NCBI GenBank assembly: GCA_023393015.1 | Contig: JAEWMY010000044.1 | Span: 1 to 59,231, forward strand | Source of the DNA: Spirochaetota bacterium | Lineage (GTDB): Bacteria > Spirochaetota > Spirochaetia > Treponematales > Treponemataceae | DNA: 59,231 nt | Direction: 5' to 3' | Shown here: one piece after another, positions 8,767 through 18,036 of the stretch | Layout: every line of letters starts with the position of its first letter | Numbering within the stretch: position 1 is the first letter of the stretch | Program-made: the position numbers and the translations under genes | Notes under the pieces: generated by a model | Databases searched by the model: none | What the model was told of the DNA's origin: nothing | The model's input: only the letters and a program-made list of their open reading frames with translations

Positions 8767-9892
8767 CGGGATAGCTCTCGAATCCCTCGTTTTTCAGTTT
8801 TTGGCCCGTCGTACGGTCTTCGTTTTCCGGAACGAGCACCGTATGGTAGCGCGTACCGCTCGGGCGCACGACCTCGCGGATTACCGGTTCGAAGCCGTGT
8901 TTTTTCAGCTTCTCCACCAGTTCGTCGGCATACTCCCGATTCCTGAAAAACCCGATCTGTTGCCAGTGTCCCGAGCCACTTCCGGGGGTCGTCTTGACGA
9001 TCGACGCGGGAGCGTCGGACGACACGGGAGCGCCGGCCGACGCGGGAGCGTTGGCTGTAGCGGAAGCGCCGGCCGTCGAAACGGGCGCGGTCGGTTTAAT
9101 CGGCGCTGGAGGCAAATCCGGGGAACCGGACGAGGTCGCCTTCAAGGTCTCGGCAAGCCCCGCGCTTCCCGCGCGCGCGAAGGAGGCGACGCCCCCCTCG
9201 TTCCTGTTCATCAAGTACCAGAACGACGACGGCCCTACCGTAGCCTCGCCACGCGCGCACGCGGCCTCGAACGAACGGGGCCAGGAGGCGATAAGGCTCG
9301 CCCTCGCGGCCGCGTCGCCGTCGGACCACCAGAGGGTAAAAAGCAGGGCCGGGGCGTACTCGGCGCAGGCGGGATTCGCGGCGAAGGAGCGGATGAGGGA
9401 AAGCGCGTCATCCCGTTTACCGGCGCCCAGCTGAACCCACGCCGAATAGATCCGCGCGCGAAGGTTCGCGGGCCCGTCGAAGGATGTTTGCAAGACCGAC
9501 CGCACGAGGGCGTCCGCCGCGACGGGGTCGTTGAGCGCGAGGGCGCATCGGGCCGCGTCCAGGAGCAGGGAATCGTCGCGGGAGGGGCCCGCGGTCGCCG
9601 CGGACTTGTACCGCTCGAGCGCGGATGCGGGATTGCCGGTACGCTCCTCGAGGGAGGCGATGGTTTTCAGGATGAAGACGCGGTCGGCCGGGGCCGTAAC
9701 GGACCGGAGACCGGCTTCGAGCGCCGCTACGGCGGACGCGGAATCGGGCCGCGCGAGCGCGGTTCTCGCGAGCTCCCGCGCCCCGGGCGACTCCGCCGCC
9801 TTTGACTGTGAGAAGACGGGAGAGCCCGACAGGAGGGCGACGAGAAAAAGGCACGACGCGAAAGACGGGGGGTACGGGAGTCTTCGCGGCAT
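8756..9892 (-). CDS. SPOR-domain exported protein with repeat-type helical region
   Basis: 378 residues starting MPRRLPYPPS with a signal peptide ending near VFS. Residues 30-230 are Ala-rich and helical, resembling degenerate TPR-type repeats. A Pro/Ala/Ser linker follows, and the last 75 residues form a SPOR domain (WQQIGFFRNREYADELVEKL, then a conserved Val-Arg and Tyr-His strand). SPOR domains bind denuded septal peptidoglycan, so a division-site role is likely. The start overlaps the stop of the upstream LapA-like gene (TGATG), indicating translational coupling. Confidence 0.83.
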   Translation of the reverse strand: MPRRLPYPPSFASCLFLVALLSGSPVFSQSKAAESPGARELARTALARPDSASAVAALEAGLRSVTAPADRVFILKTIASLEERTGNPASALERYKSAATAGPSRDDSLLLDAARCALALNDPVAADALVRSVLQTSFDGPANLRARIYSAWVQLGAGKRDDALSLIRSFAANPACAEYAPALLFTLWWSDGDAAARASLIASWPRSFEAACARGEATVGPSSFWYLMNRNEGGVASFARAGSAGLAETLKATSSGSPDLPPAPIKPTAPVSTAGASATANAPASAGAPVSSDAPASIVKTTPGSGSGHWQQIGFFRNREYADELVEKLKKHGFEPVIREVVRPSGTRYHTVLVPENEDRTTGQKLKNEGFESYPVTE

Positions 9893-10242
9893 CAGTCTAT
9901 TCCGTATTCCCCGGCGTCGGCGGAATCCCGGCCGCGCCGGGAGCCCTTGCGCGCGGACGAAGCCTTGTCGCGCGAGGCGGCGGACCGCTTGCCCGCGGCC
10001 TTTTCGGCGGCGCGCCGTTCCCGTTCGGAGTCCCGCCTCCCCTTTCGACGGCGCGAGGATACGAGGAGGGGAACGACGCTCACGACGCCGGCGGCGAAGG
10101 CGAAGAGTATGGTGACGACGACGGGAACGTCGCGGAAGGTACGGAACACGACGGAGACGTCGCACCGGTTGTCCAGGTTGAAGCCGAGGAAGAGCGCGAG
10201 CAAAACCACAAACGCGAGAAACGTGACAAGCCTGAAGGGCAT
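9892..10242 (-). CDS. LapA-domain (DUF1049) membrane protein
   Basis: 116 residues: two transmembrane segments (about 5-22 and 38-62) with an Asn-containing connector typical of LapA/YciS proteins, then a strongly basic Arg/Lys/Ala/Ser cytoplasmic tail. In other bacteria such proteins take part in envelope and lipopolysaccharide assembly; spirochaete function is unknown. It is placed between miaB and the SPOR gene in one transcriptional direction, coupled to the latter. Confidence 0.72.
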   Translation of the reverse strand: MPFRLVTFLAFVVLLALFLGFNLDNRCDVSVVFRTFRDVPVVVTILFAFAAGVVSVVPLLVSSRRRKGRRDSERERRAAEKAAGKRSAASRDKASSARKGSRRGRDSADAGEYGID

Positions 10243-10305
10243 AGATGATCCTCCGTCAGCAAGAAGCGCGACCCGCCCGCGAAGGACGACGCGATGGAAT
10301 CGCGA

Positions 10306-11655
10306 TCAGGGTTCATCCCCCGTTCGCGTCATTTTCGCACGGAACGTTCGTCCGCGCAAGCCGGTCAGCCGAACGTCGGCGAAGGAGCCGATCAGCGAGG
10401 GGTCGCCCTTGCCCGACAGAACGACCATCTCCCCGAGCTCGGTATGGCCGAAGAGCTCGTCCTTGTCGTCGCGCGAAGTCGACTCGAAAAGCACGAGCGC
10501 GTCCGTTCCGACGCGCGAGCGCATGCGCTCGGCCGAAAGGCGGTGCTGAAGCCTGATGACGCGGTCGAGCCGCTCCTTCTTCACCTCGTCGGGGACGCGG
10601 TCGGGCAGGGAAAACGCGGCCGTGCCCTCGCGCGGGTTGTAGTGGTACATGTACGCCGAGTCGAAACCGACTTCCTCCATGAGCGAAAGGGTATCGAGGA
10701 CGTCTTCCTCCGTCTCGCCGGGAAAGCCGACGAGGATGTCGGTGGAAAGGGCGACTCCGGGAACGCGAGAGCGGACGCGCGAAACGAGGTCGAGATAGGA
10801 TTCCCTCGTGTACCGCCGGTTCATCGCCGAGAGTATCCGGTTAGAGCCGTGCTGGACGGGAAGGTGGATGAGCCGGCACATGACGGGCTCGCGCGCGATC
10901 GCGTCGATGAGGCCGTCAGAGAGATCCTTCGGGTGGCTCGACATGAACCTGACCCAGCGGATGATCCCGCGCTCCTCGATCTTGCGCGCGATCATCGACA
11001 CGAGTCGGGGAAAGTCGACAGTCTCGCCGTCGTCGCCGGTCAACCGGTACGAGTTGACGTTTTGCCCGAGGAGGGTGATCTCGCGCACGCCCCTGTCGGC
11101 GAGCGCGTCGAGCTCGCGAAGGACGCTCCGGGCGTCGCGGGAGACCTCGCGGCCGCGAACGTAGGGCACGATGCAATACGTGCAGAAATTGTCGCAGCCG
11201 TTCATGATCGGGACGTAGGCCTGGAAGGCGCCCTCTTCGTACGACAGCTCGGAGAAACGGTAGGAGGCGATTTCTTCAGCGCCGAATTCCGCGGCGAAAT
11301 CGCCGCCCGACTCTATCGACGCGAAGATTCCCTCGAATAACGAGCGCTCGAACATCCCGACGACGAAATCGACCGCGGGAAATTTCGCGCGGAACTCTCC
11401 GTGCAGCCGCTCGGCCATGCATCCCATGACGAGGAGCTTGAAGGCGCGATTTCTCTTCAGTGCCGCGTAATGGGCGATTCGTCCCGCGACGCGGGTCTCG
11501 GCGGTGATGCGCACCGAACAGGTATTGAGCATGACGAGATCGGCGAGCGTCGGGTCGGCGGCGCGCTCCCATCCGCGCGCGAGAAGCAGGGCCGACACAG
11601 ACGAGGCCTCCGCCTGGTTCATCTGGCATCCGTAGGACTCTATCGCGAAGGTCAT
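10306..11655 (-). CDS. miaB: tRNA-2-methylthio-N6-dimethylallyladenosine synthase
   Basis: Radical-SAM methylthiotransferase that modifies A37 of tRNAs reading UNN codons. 449 residues in the usual order: an N-terminal UPF0004 domain with YGCQMN (Cys10), NTCSVR and MGCMAER cysteines for the auxiliary cluster; a radical-SAM barrel with CDNFCTYC near residue 155; conserved HLPVQHGS; and a C-terminal TRAM domain (GHTELGE onward). The length matches MiaB and the motifs favour MiaB over MtaB or RimO. The start overlaps the folE2 stop by 4 nt. Confidence 0.93.
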   Translation of the reverse strand: MTFAIESYGCQMNQAEASSVSALLLARGWERAADPTLADLVMLNTCSVRITAETRVAGRIAHYAALKRNRAFKLLVMGCMAERLHGEFRAKFPAVDFVVGMFERSLFEGIFASIESGGDFAAEFGAEEIASYRFSELSYEEGAFQAYVPIMNGCDNFCTYCIVPYVRGREVSRDARSVLRELDALADRGVREITLLGQNVNSYRLTGDDGETVDFPRLVSMIARKIEERGIIRWVRFMSSHPKDLSDGLIDAIAREPVMCRLIHLPVQHGSNRILSAMNRRYTRESYLDLVSRVRSRVPGVALSTDILVGFPGETEEDVLDTLSLMEEVGFDSAYMYHYNPREGTAAFSLPDRVPDEVKKERLDRVIRLQHRLSAERMRSRVGTDALVLFESTSRDDKDELFGHTELGEMVVLSGKGDPSLIGSFADVRLTGLRGRTFRAKMTRTGDEP

Positions 11656-12491
11656 GGGCGCGGGACTCCCGCGGAACCGGCGGCGAAACCGGCGGATAAG
11701 CCGTCACCCGGCGAACCGCGCGTTCCCGACTCGGCGTACGCGAAGGCGCTGTGGTTGTGGATGCTCTCGAAGTTTTCGGCCTCGACGCTGAACCAGGGAA
11801 AGGAGCCGAGGCGCGGAACGGCGAGGATGACGTCGCGCACGAGGTCCTCGACGAACTTCGGGTTGTCGTAGGAGGCCTCCGTCACGAACTTCTCGTCCTC
11901 GCGCTTGAGCAGGGAGTATACGGCGCTCGAGGCGCATTCCTCCACGAGGACTATGAGGTCCTCGAGCCAGAAGAAGGGGCCGAGCTCGAGCTTGACGGTG
12001 ACGACGCCGCGCTGGTTATGCGCGCCGTAGGCGCTGATCGCCTTGGAGCAGGGACAAACCGTCTGGACCGGCACGGCCACCGAAACGAAGAAGGACTTCT
12101 CCCCTCCCTCGCCGACGGAGCCCTCGTATGAACAGTCGTACGACATGAGCGAGGTCTGACCCGACACGGGGGCGGCCTTCCCGGCGAAGAACGGGAAGCG
12201 CATCTCGCCGAAGGCGCGCGCCGCCTCGAGGGAAACGCGAATTTCCTCGAGCATGCCGAGAAAGTGCGGCATCGAAAGCCGCTCGCGGTGCTGGTGAAAC
12301 ACCTCGATAAAGCGGCTCATGTGCGTGCCCTTGAAGTGATGGGGCAGGTTCACGAAGAGGTTGACCGTCGCGGTGGTATGCTGAACCGCATGATCGCGGT
12401 CGAGTACGCGTATCGGATAGCGAAGGCCCTTTATACCCACCTTCTCGAGGGGGATGTCGCGGTCGTCGCGCTCGTTCTGGACGTCAATCAA
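11652..12491 (-). CDS. folE2: GTP cyclohydrolase IB
   Basis: Converts GTP to dihydroneopterin triphosphate, the first step of folate synthesis, with a metal other than the strict zinc of FolE. 279 residues with the family's start DVQNERDDRDIPLEKVGIKG, then HFKGTHMSRF and CPCSKAIS (active-site Cys). The last 20 residues are a low-complexity Gly/Ala tail. Fifteen nt after folD and overlapping miaB, so it is part of a folD-folE2-miaB operon; the pairing with folD fits one-carbon metabolism. Confidence 0.92.
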   Translation of the reverse strand: MIDVQNERDDRDIPLEKVGIKGLRYPIRVLDRDHAVQHTTATVNLFVNLPHHFKGTHMSRFIEVFHQHRERLSMPHFLGMLEEIRVSLEAARAFGEMRFPFFAGKAAPVSGQTSLMSYDCSYEGSVGEGGEKSFFVSVAVPVQTVCPCSKAISAYGAHNQRGVVTVKLELGPFFWLEDLIVLVEECASSAVYSLLKREDEKFVTEASYDNPKFVEDLVRDVILAVPRLGSFPWFSVEAENFESIHNHSAFAYAESGTRGSPGDGLSAGFAAGSAGVPRP

Positions 12492-12506
12492 CGGAACCGC
12501 GCCTCC

Positions 12507-13391
12507 TCAAACGCCGGCGGCGGAAAGCCGCGTCGCCGCGAGAAGGGTGTTCTCCATGAGCATGGCGATCGTCATGGGGCCGACGCCTCGGGGAACCGGA
12601 GTGATGTACGAGGCGACCTCGCGGGCGGGCTCGAAGTCGACGTCGCCGACGAGGCGAAAGCCCTTTTTCGCGGACGGGTCCTCCACGCGGTTGACGCCGA
12701 CGTCGATGACGGCGGCTCCCGGCTTGATCATGTCCGCGGTTATGGCGCGGGGCTTCCCGATCGCGGCGATCAGGATATCCGCTTGCCGGGTAAACGAGGC
12801 GAGATCCCCCGTGCCGGTGTGGCAGACGGTAACGGTGGCGTTGCAGTCGCGTCTCGAAAGCAGGATGGACATGGGCTTGCCGACGATGTTGGAGCGGCCG
12901 ACCACGACGGCGTGGGCGCCCTTGGTCCGGATTCCCGCCTCGCGCAGGAGCACGAGCACGCCGTGCGGGGTACACGGAAGGAAGCACGGCCGCTCGAGCA
13001 CCATGTTGCCGACGCTCGCGGGATGGAAACCGTCGACGTCCTTGGCGGGATCGATCGTCATGATGACCTTCGACTCGTCGATATGCCGCGGCAGGGGCAG
13101 CTGGACGAGAATCCCGTGCACGGACGGGTCGGCGTTGAGGCCGCGCACGAGCTCGAGGAGCTCCGCCTCCGAGGTCGACGCGGGGAGATGTATGCTCCGG
13201 TCCTTCATCCCCACCTCGGCGAGGGCCTTTGCCTTGCCGGTTACGTACGAAACGGACGCGGGATCCTCGCCGACGAGGATGACGGAAAGGCAGGGCTCGA
13301 CGCCGCGGGATCGAAGCGCGGCGACCGATTGGGCTACCCGTGCCCGGACCGATGCGGCGACGGAAAAACCGTCAATGACGATAGCGCTCAT
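12507..13391 (-). CDS. folD: Methylenetetrahydrofolate dehydrogenase/cyclohydrolase
   Basis: Interconverts 5,10-methylene-THF, methenyl-THF and 10-formyl-THF. 294 residues, normal for FolD. Key motifs: SYVTGKAKALAEVG with the catalytic Lys, GILVQLPLP, PAKDVDGFHPASVGNM, PCTPHGVLVLL, VVGRSNIVGKPMSILL for the nucleotide, and a C-terminal TPVPRGVGPMTIAML. I start at the ATG at 13391, which has GAGGT upstream and matches the family, not at earlier in-frame codons. Confidence 0.95.
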   Translation of the reverse strand: MSAIVIDGFSVAASVRARVAQSVAALRSRGVEPCLSVILVGEDPASVSYVTGKAKALAEVGMKDRSIHLPASTSEAELLELVRGLNADPSVHGILVQLPLPRHIDESKVIMTIDPAKDVDGFHPASVGNMVLERPCFLPCTPHGVLVLLREAGIRTKGAHAVVVGRSNIVGKPMSILLSRRDCNATVTVCHTGTGDLASFTRQADILIAAIGKPRAITADMIKPGAAVIDVGVNRVEDPSAKKGFRLVGDVDFEPAREVASYITPVPRGVGPMTIAMLMENTLLAATRLSAAGV

Positions 13392-13426
13392 GTGTACCTC
13401 GCGTATTAAATAGAAGATTCCGCTCG

Positions 13427-13455
13427 TAACTAGAAGACGGGATACATTGTTGTAA
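13427..13455 (-). promoter_or_regulatory. Candidate folD operon promoter
   Basis: Minus strand TTACAA (13455-13450), 17-nt spacer, TAGTTA (13432-13427). It is back to back with the promoter of the plus-strand barrel gene. Confidence 0.45.
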
Positions 13456-13471
13456 CACGTACCGGCGTTGA

Positions 13472-13501
13472 TAGACAATAGCCAAAAAAATGGAGTATAG
13501 T
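13472..13501 (+). promoter_or_regulatory. Promoter with -10 box 6 nt from the ATG (leaderless candidate)
   Basis: TAGACA (13472-13477), 18-nt spacer, TATAGT (13496-13501), then six nt to the ATG at 13508. No Shine-Dalgarno fits between them. Confidence 0.65.
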
Positions 13502-13507
13502 GTGCCA

Positions 13508-14146
13508 ATGAAGCGTTTGATCTACTGCGTTATCCTCGTTTTCGCCCTTATACCGACGATCACGGCCCAAGCAAACCAGCCCGCCCCGAAGGAACCCGCG
13601 CCCGGGGACGAATATCCAACCGATTCAGAAGACGGCGAGTACGGTTTCGTGCCGATCCGAAAGGGAGACCAGTATATCCGCGTCGGCGCCGGCATCGAGG
13701 TGCCGCTCTTCAACATCGGCCCCGACGGCATCGAAACCGACACGAACATGAATATCGGCGGAACGGGAATCATCGGATACTCCCGATTCCTTACGCCTCG
13801 CATATCGCTCGGGGGGGAGCTCGCCTTCGCCTTCAATTCGACCCTCGGGGAGAACATGTTCCTTTCCCTCCCGCTGACGCTGAAGGGAACCTACGAGTTC
13901 GTCATGCGGGATTTCCGCTTTCCCGTCTCGGTCTCCGTCGGCGGCGCGCTCCACAACTACCGCTCGCGCCACTTTTTCGGGCCGATCCTGAAGCCGGAGG
14001 TCGGCGCGTACTATCAGTATTCGCCCGAGTGGTCATTCGGCCTCGTAACCGCCTGGAACGTACTGCCGCAGTGGTACGACAACAGCGCGGACAACCGCGT
14101 CGGGAACATGCTCGACGTGACCATGAACCTCAGATACCATTTCTGA
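13508..14146 (+). CDS. Small outer-membrane beta-barrel protein (OmpW-type, TP0733-like)
   Basis: 212 residues with a signal peptide (cleavage near TAQA), a Pro/Glu-rich periplasmic start, and about eight alternating amphipathic strands ending LDVTMNLRYHF with the C-terminal Phe typical of BamA-inserted barrels. From memory the location beside folD matches TP0733, a predicted small barrel in T. pallidum. An ATG at 13490 is excluded because it lies before the -10 box; the promoter spacing makes 13508 the likely start of a leaderless message. The substrate is unknown. Confidence 0.8.
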   Translation: MKRLIYCVILVFALIPTITAQANQPAPKEPAPGDEYPTDSEDGEYGFVPIRKGDQYIRVGAGIEVPLFNIGPDGIETDTNMNIGGTGIIGYSRFLTPRISLGGELAFAFNSTLGENMFLSLPLTLKGTYEFVMRDFRFPVSVSVGGALHNYRSRHFFGPILKPEVGAYYQYSPEWSFGLVTAWNVLPQWYDNSADNRVGNMLDVTMNLRYHF

Positions 14147-14173
14147 CGAACCGAACGACGTAAGGAACGAACC

Positions 14174-15274
14174 ATGAACAAGCACGCGCGAAACATAGCA
14201 CTCTTCCCGGCCGCGGTCGCCGCCGCGGTCGCCGCCACGCTCATCGCCCTCGTCGGCATGGCCTCGTGCTCGAACGAGTCCATCTTCGCCTCCATAGAAA
14301 GCGAGGTAAAGCTGAAGGATCCCTCGATCACGGGAACGGTGACGAACGTCGCCGTATTCAACGGAAACACCTACGCGGCGAACGGCCGGCTCATGCGAAA
14401 GCTCGGTACCGGGCGCGATTGGGAGCGAATGGAACTTCCCGCGGGTGTCTCGCGGTGCGCCGAGGTCGCCTCGAGCGGCGGCGCCCTCTTCGGCCTCTTT
14501 CAAGACGCGGATTGGTCCAACAATTCCCTCATGCGATTTGACGGCACGACGTGGGCGACCGTCGCGACGGGCACCCGCGTCATCGGCATACGCAACGGAA
14601 GCGGCTCCATCTACGCCTTCCGCGAGGACACGGCCGACTACACGCAGGAAAACATCGACGCGGAATATTCGGTGGTGACAATTTCGGGAACATCCGTGGG
14701 GAGCATCCTCGCCTCAGGCCTTACCTCGCGGCCGACCGCCGCGAGCGGGGGATACTTCGCGACGACGACCGCCGTGTACAACGGAGGAAGCGCGCTGCCG
14801 ACCACGGGCGACGCGCCGACCGCGGGAATACGCGGGATCGCGGTTGACGGCGGTATCCTGTACGCCGCGACGAGCGGCTACGTGCACAGCTATACCGGCG
14901 GCGCGTGGACACGGTTTCCCCATGACGTCAACGGACCGGTAACGGGTCTCGCCTGGCTCAAGAACGGGACGAAGAACGTCCTCCTTATCGCGGGGAACGA
15001 GGGCTACGGCGAGGTCGTACTCGACGGCTCCGACGCGCCTGTCGTCTTCCAGTGGCCGGGCGAGGCGGCAACCTCGTCGATCTCGACGGACGCCCGCAAG
15101 GAATATAAGACCAACGTCGAAGACTACAATACCTCCTTGATAACCGTCGTCGAAGACGGGACCGTCGTGCCCGCGGGCGACGCCTACGTCCTCTACCTCG
15201 GCGTCATCGACAAGGACTACGACGGGCTCTGGGGTTACTACCAAACGACGCAACCCGTCTGGAACCGCGAATAG
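14174..15274 (+). CDS. Lipoprotein with predicted beta-propeller-like repeats
   Basis: 366 residues with a lipoprotein signal peptide; the lipobox MASC puts the lipidated Cys at residue 33. The mature part is made of short strand-rich repeats with Gly-Asn-x-Tyr-Ala and W-x-x-(V/F) patterns (GTTWATVATG, GAWTRFPHDV), suggesting a propeller or similar all-beta fold. It follows the barrel gene by 27 nt and ends 24 nt before rarA. No closer family is recognised and the partner is unknown. Confidence 0.72.
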   Translation: MNKHARNIALFPAAVAAAVAATLIALVGMASCSNESIFASIESEVKLKDPSITGTVTNVAVFNGNTYAANGRLMRKLGTGRDWERMELPAGVSRCAEVASSGGALFGLFQDADWSNNSLMRFDGTTWATVATGTRVIGIRNGSGSIYAFREDTADYTQENIDAEYSVVTISGTSVGSILASGLTSRPTAASGGYFATTTAVYNGGSALPTTGDAPTAGIRGIAVDGGILYAATSGYVHSYTGGAWTRFPHDVNGPVTGLAWLKNGTKNVLLIAGNEGYGEVVLDGSDAPVVFQWPGEAATSSISTDARKEYKTNVEDYNTSLITVVEDGTVVPAGDAYVLYLGVIDKDYDGLWGYYQTTQPVWNRE

Positions 15275-15298
15275 GCGGAGAAATCGCGGAGTCGCCCG

Positions 15299-17527
15299 AT
15301 GGATTTGTTTTCCGGGAAAGAAACGGGCGAACACCAACCGCTGGCCGCGCGCATGCGGCCCCGTTCGCTTGACGAGTACGTCGGCCAGGACCACATCGTC
15401 GGTCCCGGCCGCCTCCTGAGGCGGGCGATACAGGCGGACCAGCTGACCTCGGTCATCTTCTACGGGCCGCCCGGCACGGGAAAGACGACCCTCGCGCGCG
15501 TGATCGCGAACCACACCAAAAGCAACTTCGTCACCCTCAACGCCGTCCTCGCGGGAGTCCAGCAGATACGCGACTCCATCAAGGCGGCGGAGGAACAACG
15601 CTCGCTCTACGGCAGGAGGACGATACTCTTCGTCGACGAGGTGCACCGCTGGAACCGCGCCCAGCAGGACGCCCTCCTGCCGTGGGTCGAGAACGGCACG
15701 ATCATCCTCATCGGGGCGACGACCGAGAATCCCTTCTTCGAGGTGAACAAGGCCCTCGTGAGCCGGAGCCGCGTGTTCCAGCTCAAGGCGCTGACGGAAG
15801 ACGACCTTATCCGGGCGGCGCGCGCCGCGCTCGCCGACCGCGAGCGCGGATACGGCAGGTGGCGCGTCACCTTCGCCCCCGGCGCCCTCGAGCATCTCGT
15901 GGCGACCGCCTCGGGCGACGCGCGAAGCCTCCTCAACGCCCTCGAGCTCGCCGTGGAAACCTCATCTCCGGTCTGGCCTCCCGCGGACGGCACGGCCATC
16001 GAGATCGACACCGAAACGGCCGAGCAGAGCATCCAGCAAAAGGTGGTGCTCTACGACCGGGACGGCGACTACCACTACGACGTCATCAGCGCCTTCATCA
16101 AATCCCTCCGCGGAAGCGATCCCGACGCGGCCTTCTACTGGCTCGCGCGGATGATCGCCGCGGGAGAAGACCCCGGCTTCATCTTCCGCCGCATGCTCAT
16201 CTCGGCGTGCGAGGACGTCGGCCTCGCGGACCCGGCCGCCGTCTCCGTGGTGGAGTCCTGCGCGGCGGCCTTCGACCGGGTCGGCCTCCCCGAGGGCCGC
16301 TATCACCTCGCGCACGCGGCTCTCTACCTCGCCACCGCGCCGAAGTCGAACAGCTCGCTCGCCTTCTTCGACGCCCTCGCGGCCGTCGAGAAGGAGGACG
16401 CCGAGGTACCGAACCACCTGCGCGACGGAAACCGCGACGCCGAGGGCTTCGGGCACGGCGACGGCTACCTCTACCCGCATTCGTACCGCGACCATTGGGC
16501 CGCCCAGCAATACCTTCCCGACGAACTCGTCGGGCGGGCCTTCTATACGCCGTCGACGCAAGGCTACGAAGGACGGATTCGGGGCGAGATACTGACGAGG
16601 CGGGAACTCCAGATAGCGGCGATTCTCGAAGAAGGGCTCGAGCGCCCGGGCGAACACCTGACCTTCAGCCCCGGCGGCACGCGGCGCGACTCCTGGACGA
16701 AACGGCTCGACTCGGGACGTTCCGCCGGCCTCCTGCGCGTACGCGGGGGACTGACCGGCCGCGCCGGTATTCTCAGACACCACCGGGTGCTCGTCCACGG
16801 GGCCGACGACGGACTGCTCGTGTGGGAGGCCTCACGGCTCGCGCCCGAGGGGATGGTAGCCGGTCTTTGCCGGAGCGATGAGGGACGGACGGCGCTCGAG
16901 AAATACGCCGAAAGCCTCGACGAACTCGACCGGCCGAAACTGGCGACCGCGGGCGACGGGGCGTCAGGCGGCGGAACGACTTCGGGCGCGAACCCCTTCG
17001 GCGTTCCCTTCGACCGCGTACTCTCGCGAGATCCCGCCTCCACAAAGGAAGGTATCGTCGATTTCGTCCGCTCGCTCAAAACCTTCGCCGCCTCGCCGTG
17101 CAGGGTCGTCCTCGCGGCGCGGGTACCCTCGGGAGGGATGCGCCTTTCGGACGCGGTCGGCGGCGCGGCTTCGGGCGCGATCTCCGGCCCGAGCCGGGAT
17201 TTCGGGGCGATCGCCGAGGCGGAGGCGGCCTTTTACGCGGACGGCTCGAACCCCCTCTTTTCGTGGGACGGGGCGTCCCTCGAGGCGGCGCTCGTCGAGG
17301 CGGGCTTTTCCGCGACGTGCGAAACGGAGCGTCTTTCGGAACCCCGCAGGCCCTCCGCGGCGGACGTCGCGCGCTGGCTCGATCCCGCCTCGGCCTACGG
17401 TTCCGCCGTCGCGCGGGCGGCGGGAGCCGGACTTGCGGCGGAATTCCGGCAGGCCCTCGAGGCGACATTCGCGCGCGGGGCGGTAACCTGGGCCTATGAT
17501 ATCGTGTTTTGCGTCGTTGAACTGTGA
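15299..17527 (+). CDS. rarA: RarA/MgsA-type AAA ATPase fused to a C-terminal methyltransferase-like domain
   Basis: RarA acts at stalled replication forks. Residues 1-430 are a full RarA: SLDEYVGQDHIVG, Walker A GPPGTGKTTL, Walker B LFVDEVHRWN, sensor GATTENPFFEVN, and the MgsA C-terminal region (PDAAFYWLARMIAAGEDPGF, HLRDGN). About 310 further residues follow (RRDSWTKRL, VLVHGADDGLLVWEASRLAP), resembling the domain found fused to RarA in some other bacteria and annotated there as methyltransferase-like. Its glycine-rich SAM loop is degenerate, so catalysis is uncertain. The total of 742 residues is far above the usual 430-450. Confidence 0.87.
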   Translation: MDLFSGKETGEHQPLAARMRPRSLDEYVGQDHIVGPGRLLRRAIQADQLTSVIFYGPPGTGKTTLARVIANHTKSNFVTLNAVLAGVQQIRDSIKAAEEQRSLYGRRTILFVDEVHRWNRAQQDALLPWVENGTIILIGATTENPFFEVNKALVSRSRVFQLKALTEDDLIRAARAALADRERGYGRWRVTFAPGALEHLVATASGDARSLLNALELAVETSSPVWPPADGTAIEIDTETAEQSIQQKVVLYDRDGDYHYDVISAFIKSLRGSDPDAAFYWLARMIAAGEDPGFIFRRMLISACEDVGLADPAAVSVVESCAAAFDRVGLPEGRYHLAHAALYLATAPKSNSSLAFFDALAAVEKEDAEVPNHLRDGNRDAEGFGHGDGYLYPHSYRDHWAAQQYLPDELVGRAFYTPSTQGYEGRIRGEILTRRELQIAAILEEGLERPGEHLTFSPGGTRRDSWTKRLDSGRSAGLLRVRGGLTGRAGILRHHRVLVHGADDGLLVWEASRLAPEGMVAGLCRSDEGRTALEKYAESLDELDRPKLATAGDGASGGGTTSGANPFGVPFDRVLSRDPASTKEGIVDFVRSLKTFAASPCRVVLAARVPSGGMRLSDAVGGAASGAISGPSRDFGAIAEAEAAFYADGSNPLFSWDGASLEAALVEAGFSATCETERLSEPRRPSAADVARWLDPASAYGSAVARAAGAGLAAEFRQALEATFARGAVTWAYDIVFCVVEL

Positions 17528-17562
17528 TATACTTATATCCGGAGAAACGTAAGGAGGATGAC

Positions 17563-18036
17563 TTGAGAATCACCGTAAGCGCCATCCGTTTCGCCCTCGT
17601 CTCCGCGCTTTTTGCCGCGCTCTTCGCCTCGTGCGCGAGCGCTCCGTACGCGCAAAAGGAAGACGAGGTGCTCAAGCTGGTTACCCTCATCAACGAGGGT
17701 CGCGTCGGAGAGGTAGAGGGCCTGACGCCCGCCCCCTTCGCGCTCGATACCGAAACCCTGTATCTCGAAAGCGACGTCTCCACCTTCTGGAAGAACCTGA
17801 AGGAGGCGTCCTTCGTCATGAAAGACGCCCGCTACGTCTCCGCGGAGCATGTCGGTCCCGAGTCCTGGAAGGCCTTCGCGGACACCTACGACATGAAGAA
17901 CTTTTTCGCCCGATACACGGGGAAGGACACCTCCGTCGTCACGCTCGAAACCGCCGACGGCACGTACCTTCTCCTGCTCGAGCGCGCGGTGAAGGGGTAT
18001 CCCCGGGTCCGCGGTTTGAAGGGGCCCGTACGATGA
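17563..18036 (+). CDS. Small lipoprotein, member A of a three-gene family
   Basis: 157 residues from a TTG start placed 7 nt after AAGGAGG; an upstream ATG in the same frame (17524) lacks a ribosome site and would spoil the signal peptide. Lipobox FASC puts the lipidated Cys near residue 24. The mature domain (about 130 residues) resembles the two lipoproteins at 19094 and 19504 in its spacing of an N-terminal helix, a TFW motif (DVSTFWKNL) and a final three-strand segment (VVTLETADGTYLLLLE). The last 4 nt overlap the FecR-domain gene, so the two are translationally coupled. Confidence 0.75.
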   Translation: MRITVSAIRFALVSALFAALFASCASAPYAQKEDEVLKLVTLINEGRVGEVEGLTPAPFALDTETLYLESDVSTFWKNLKEASFVMKDARYVSAEHVGPESWKAFADTYDMKNFFARYTGKDTSVVTLETADGTYLLLLERAVKGYPRVRGLKGPVR

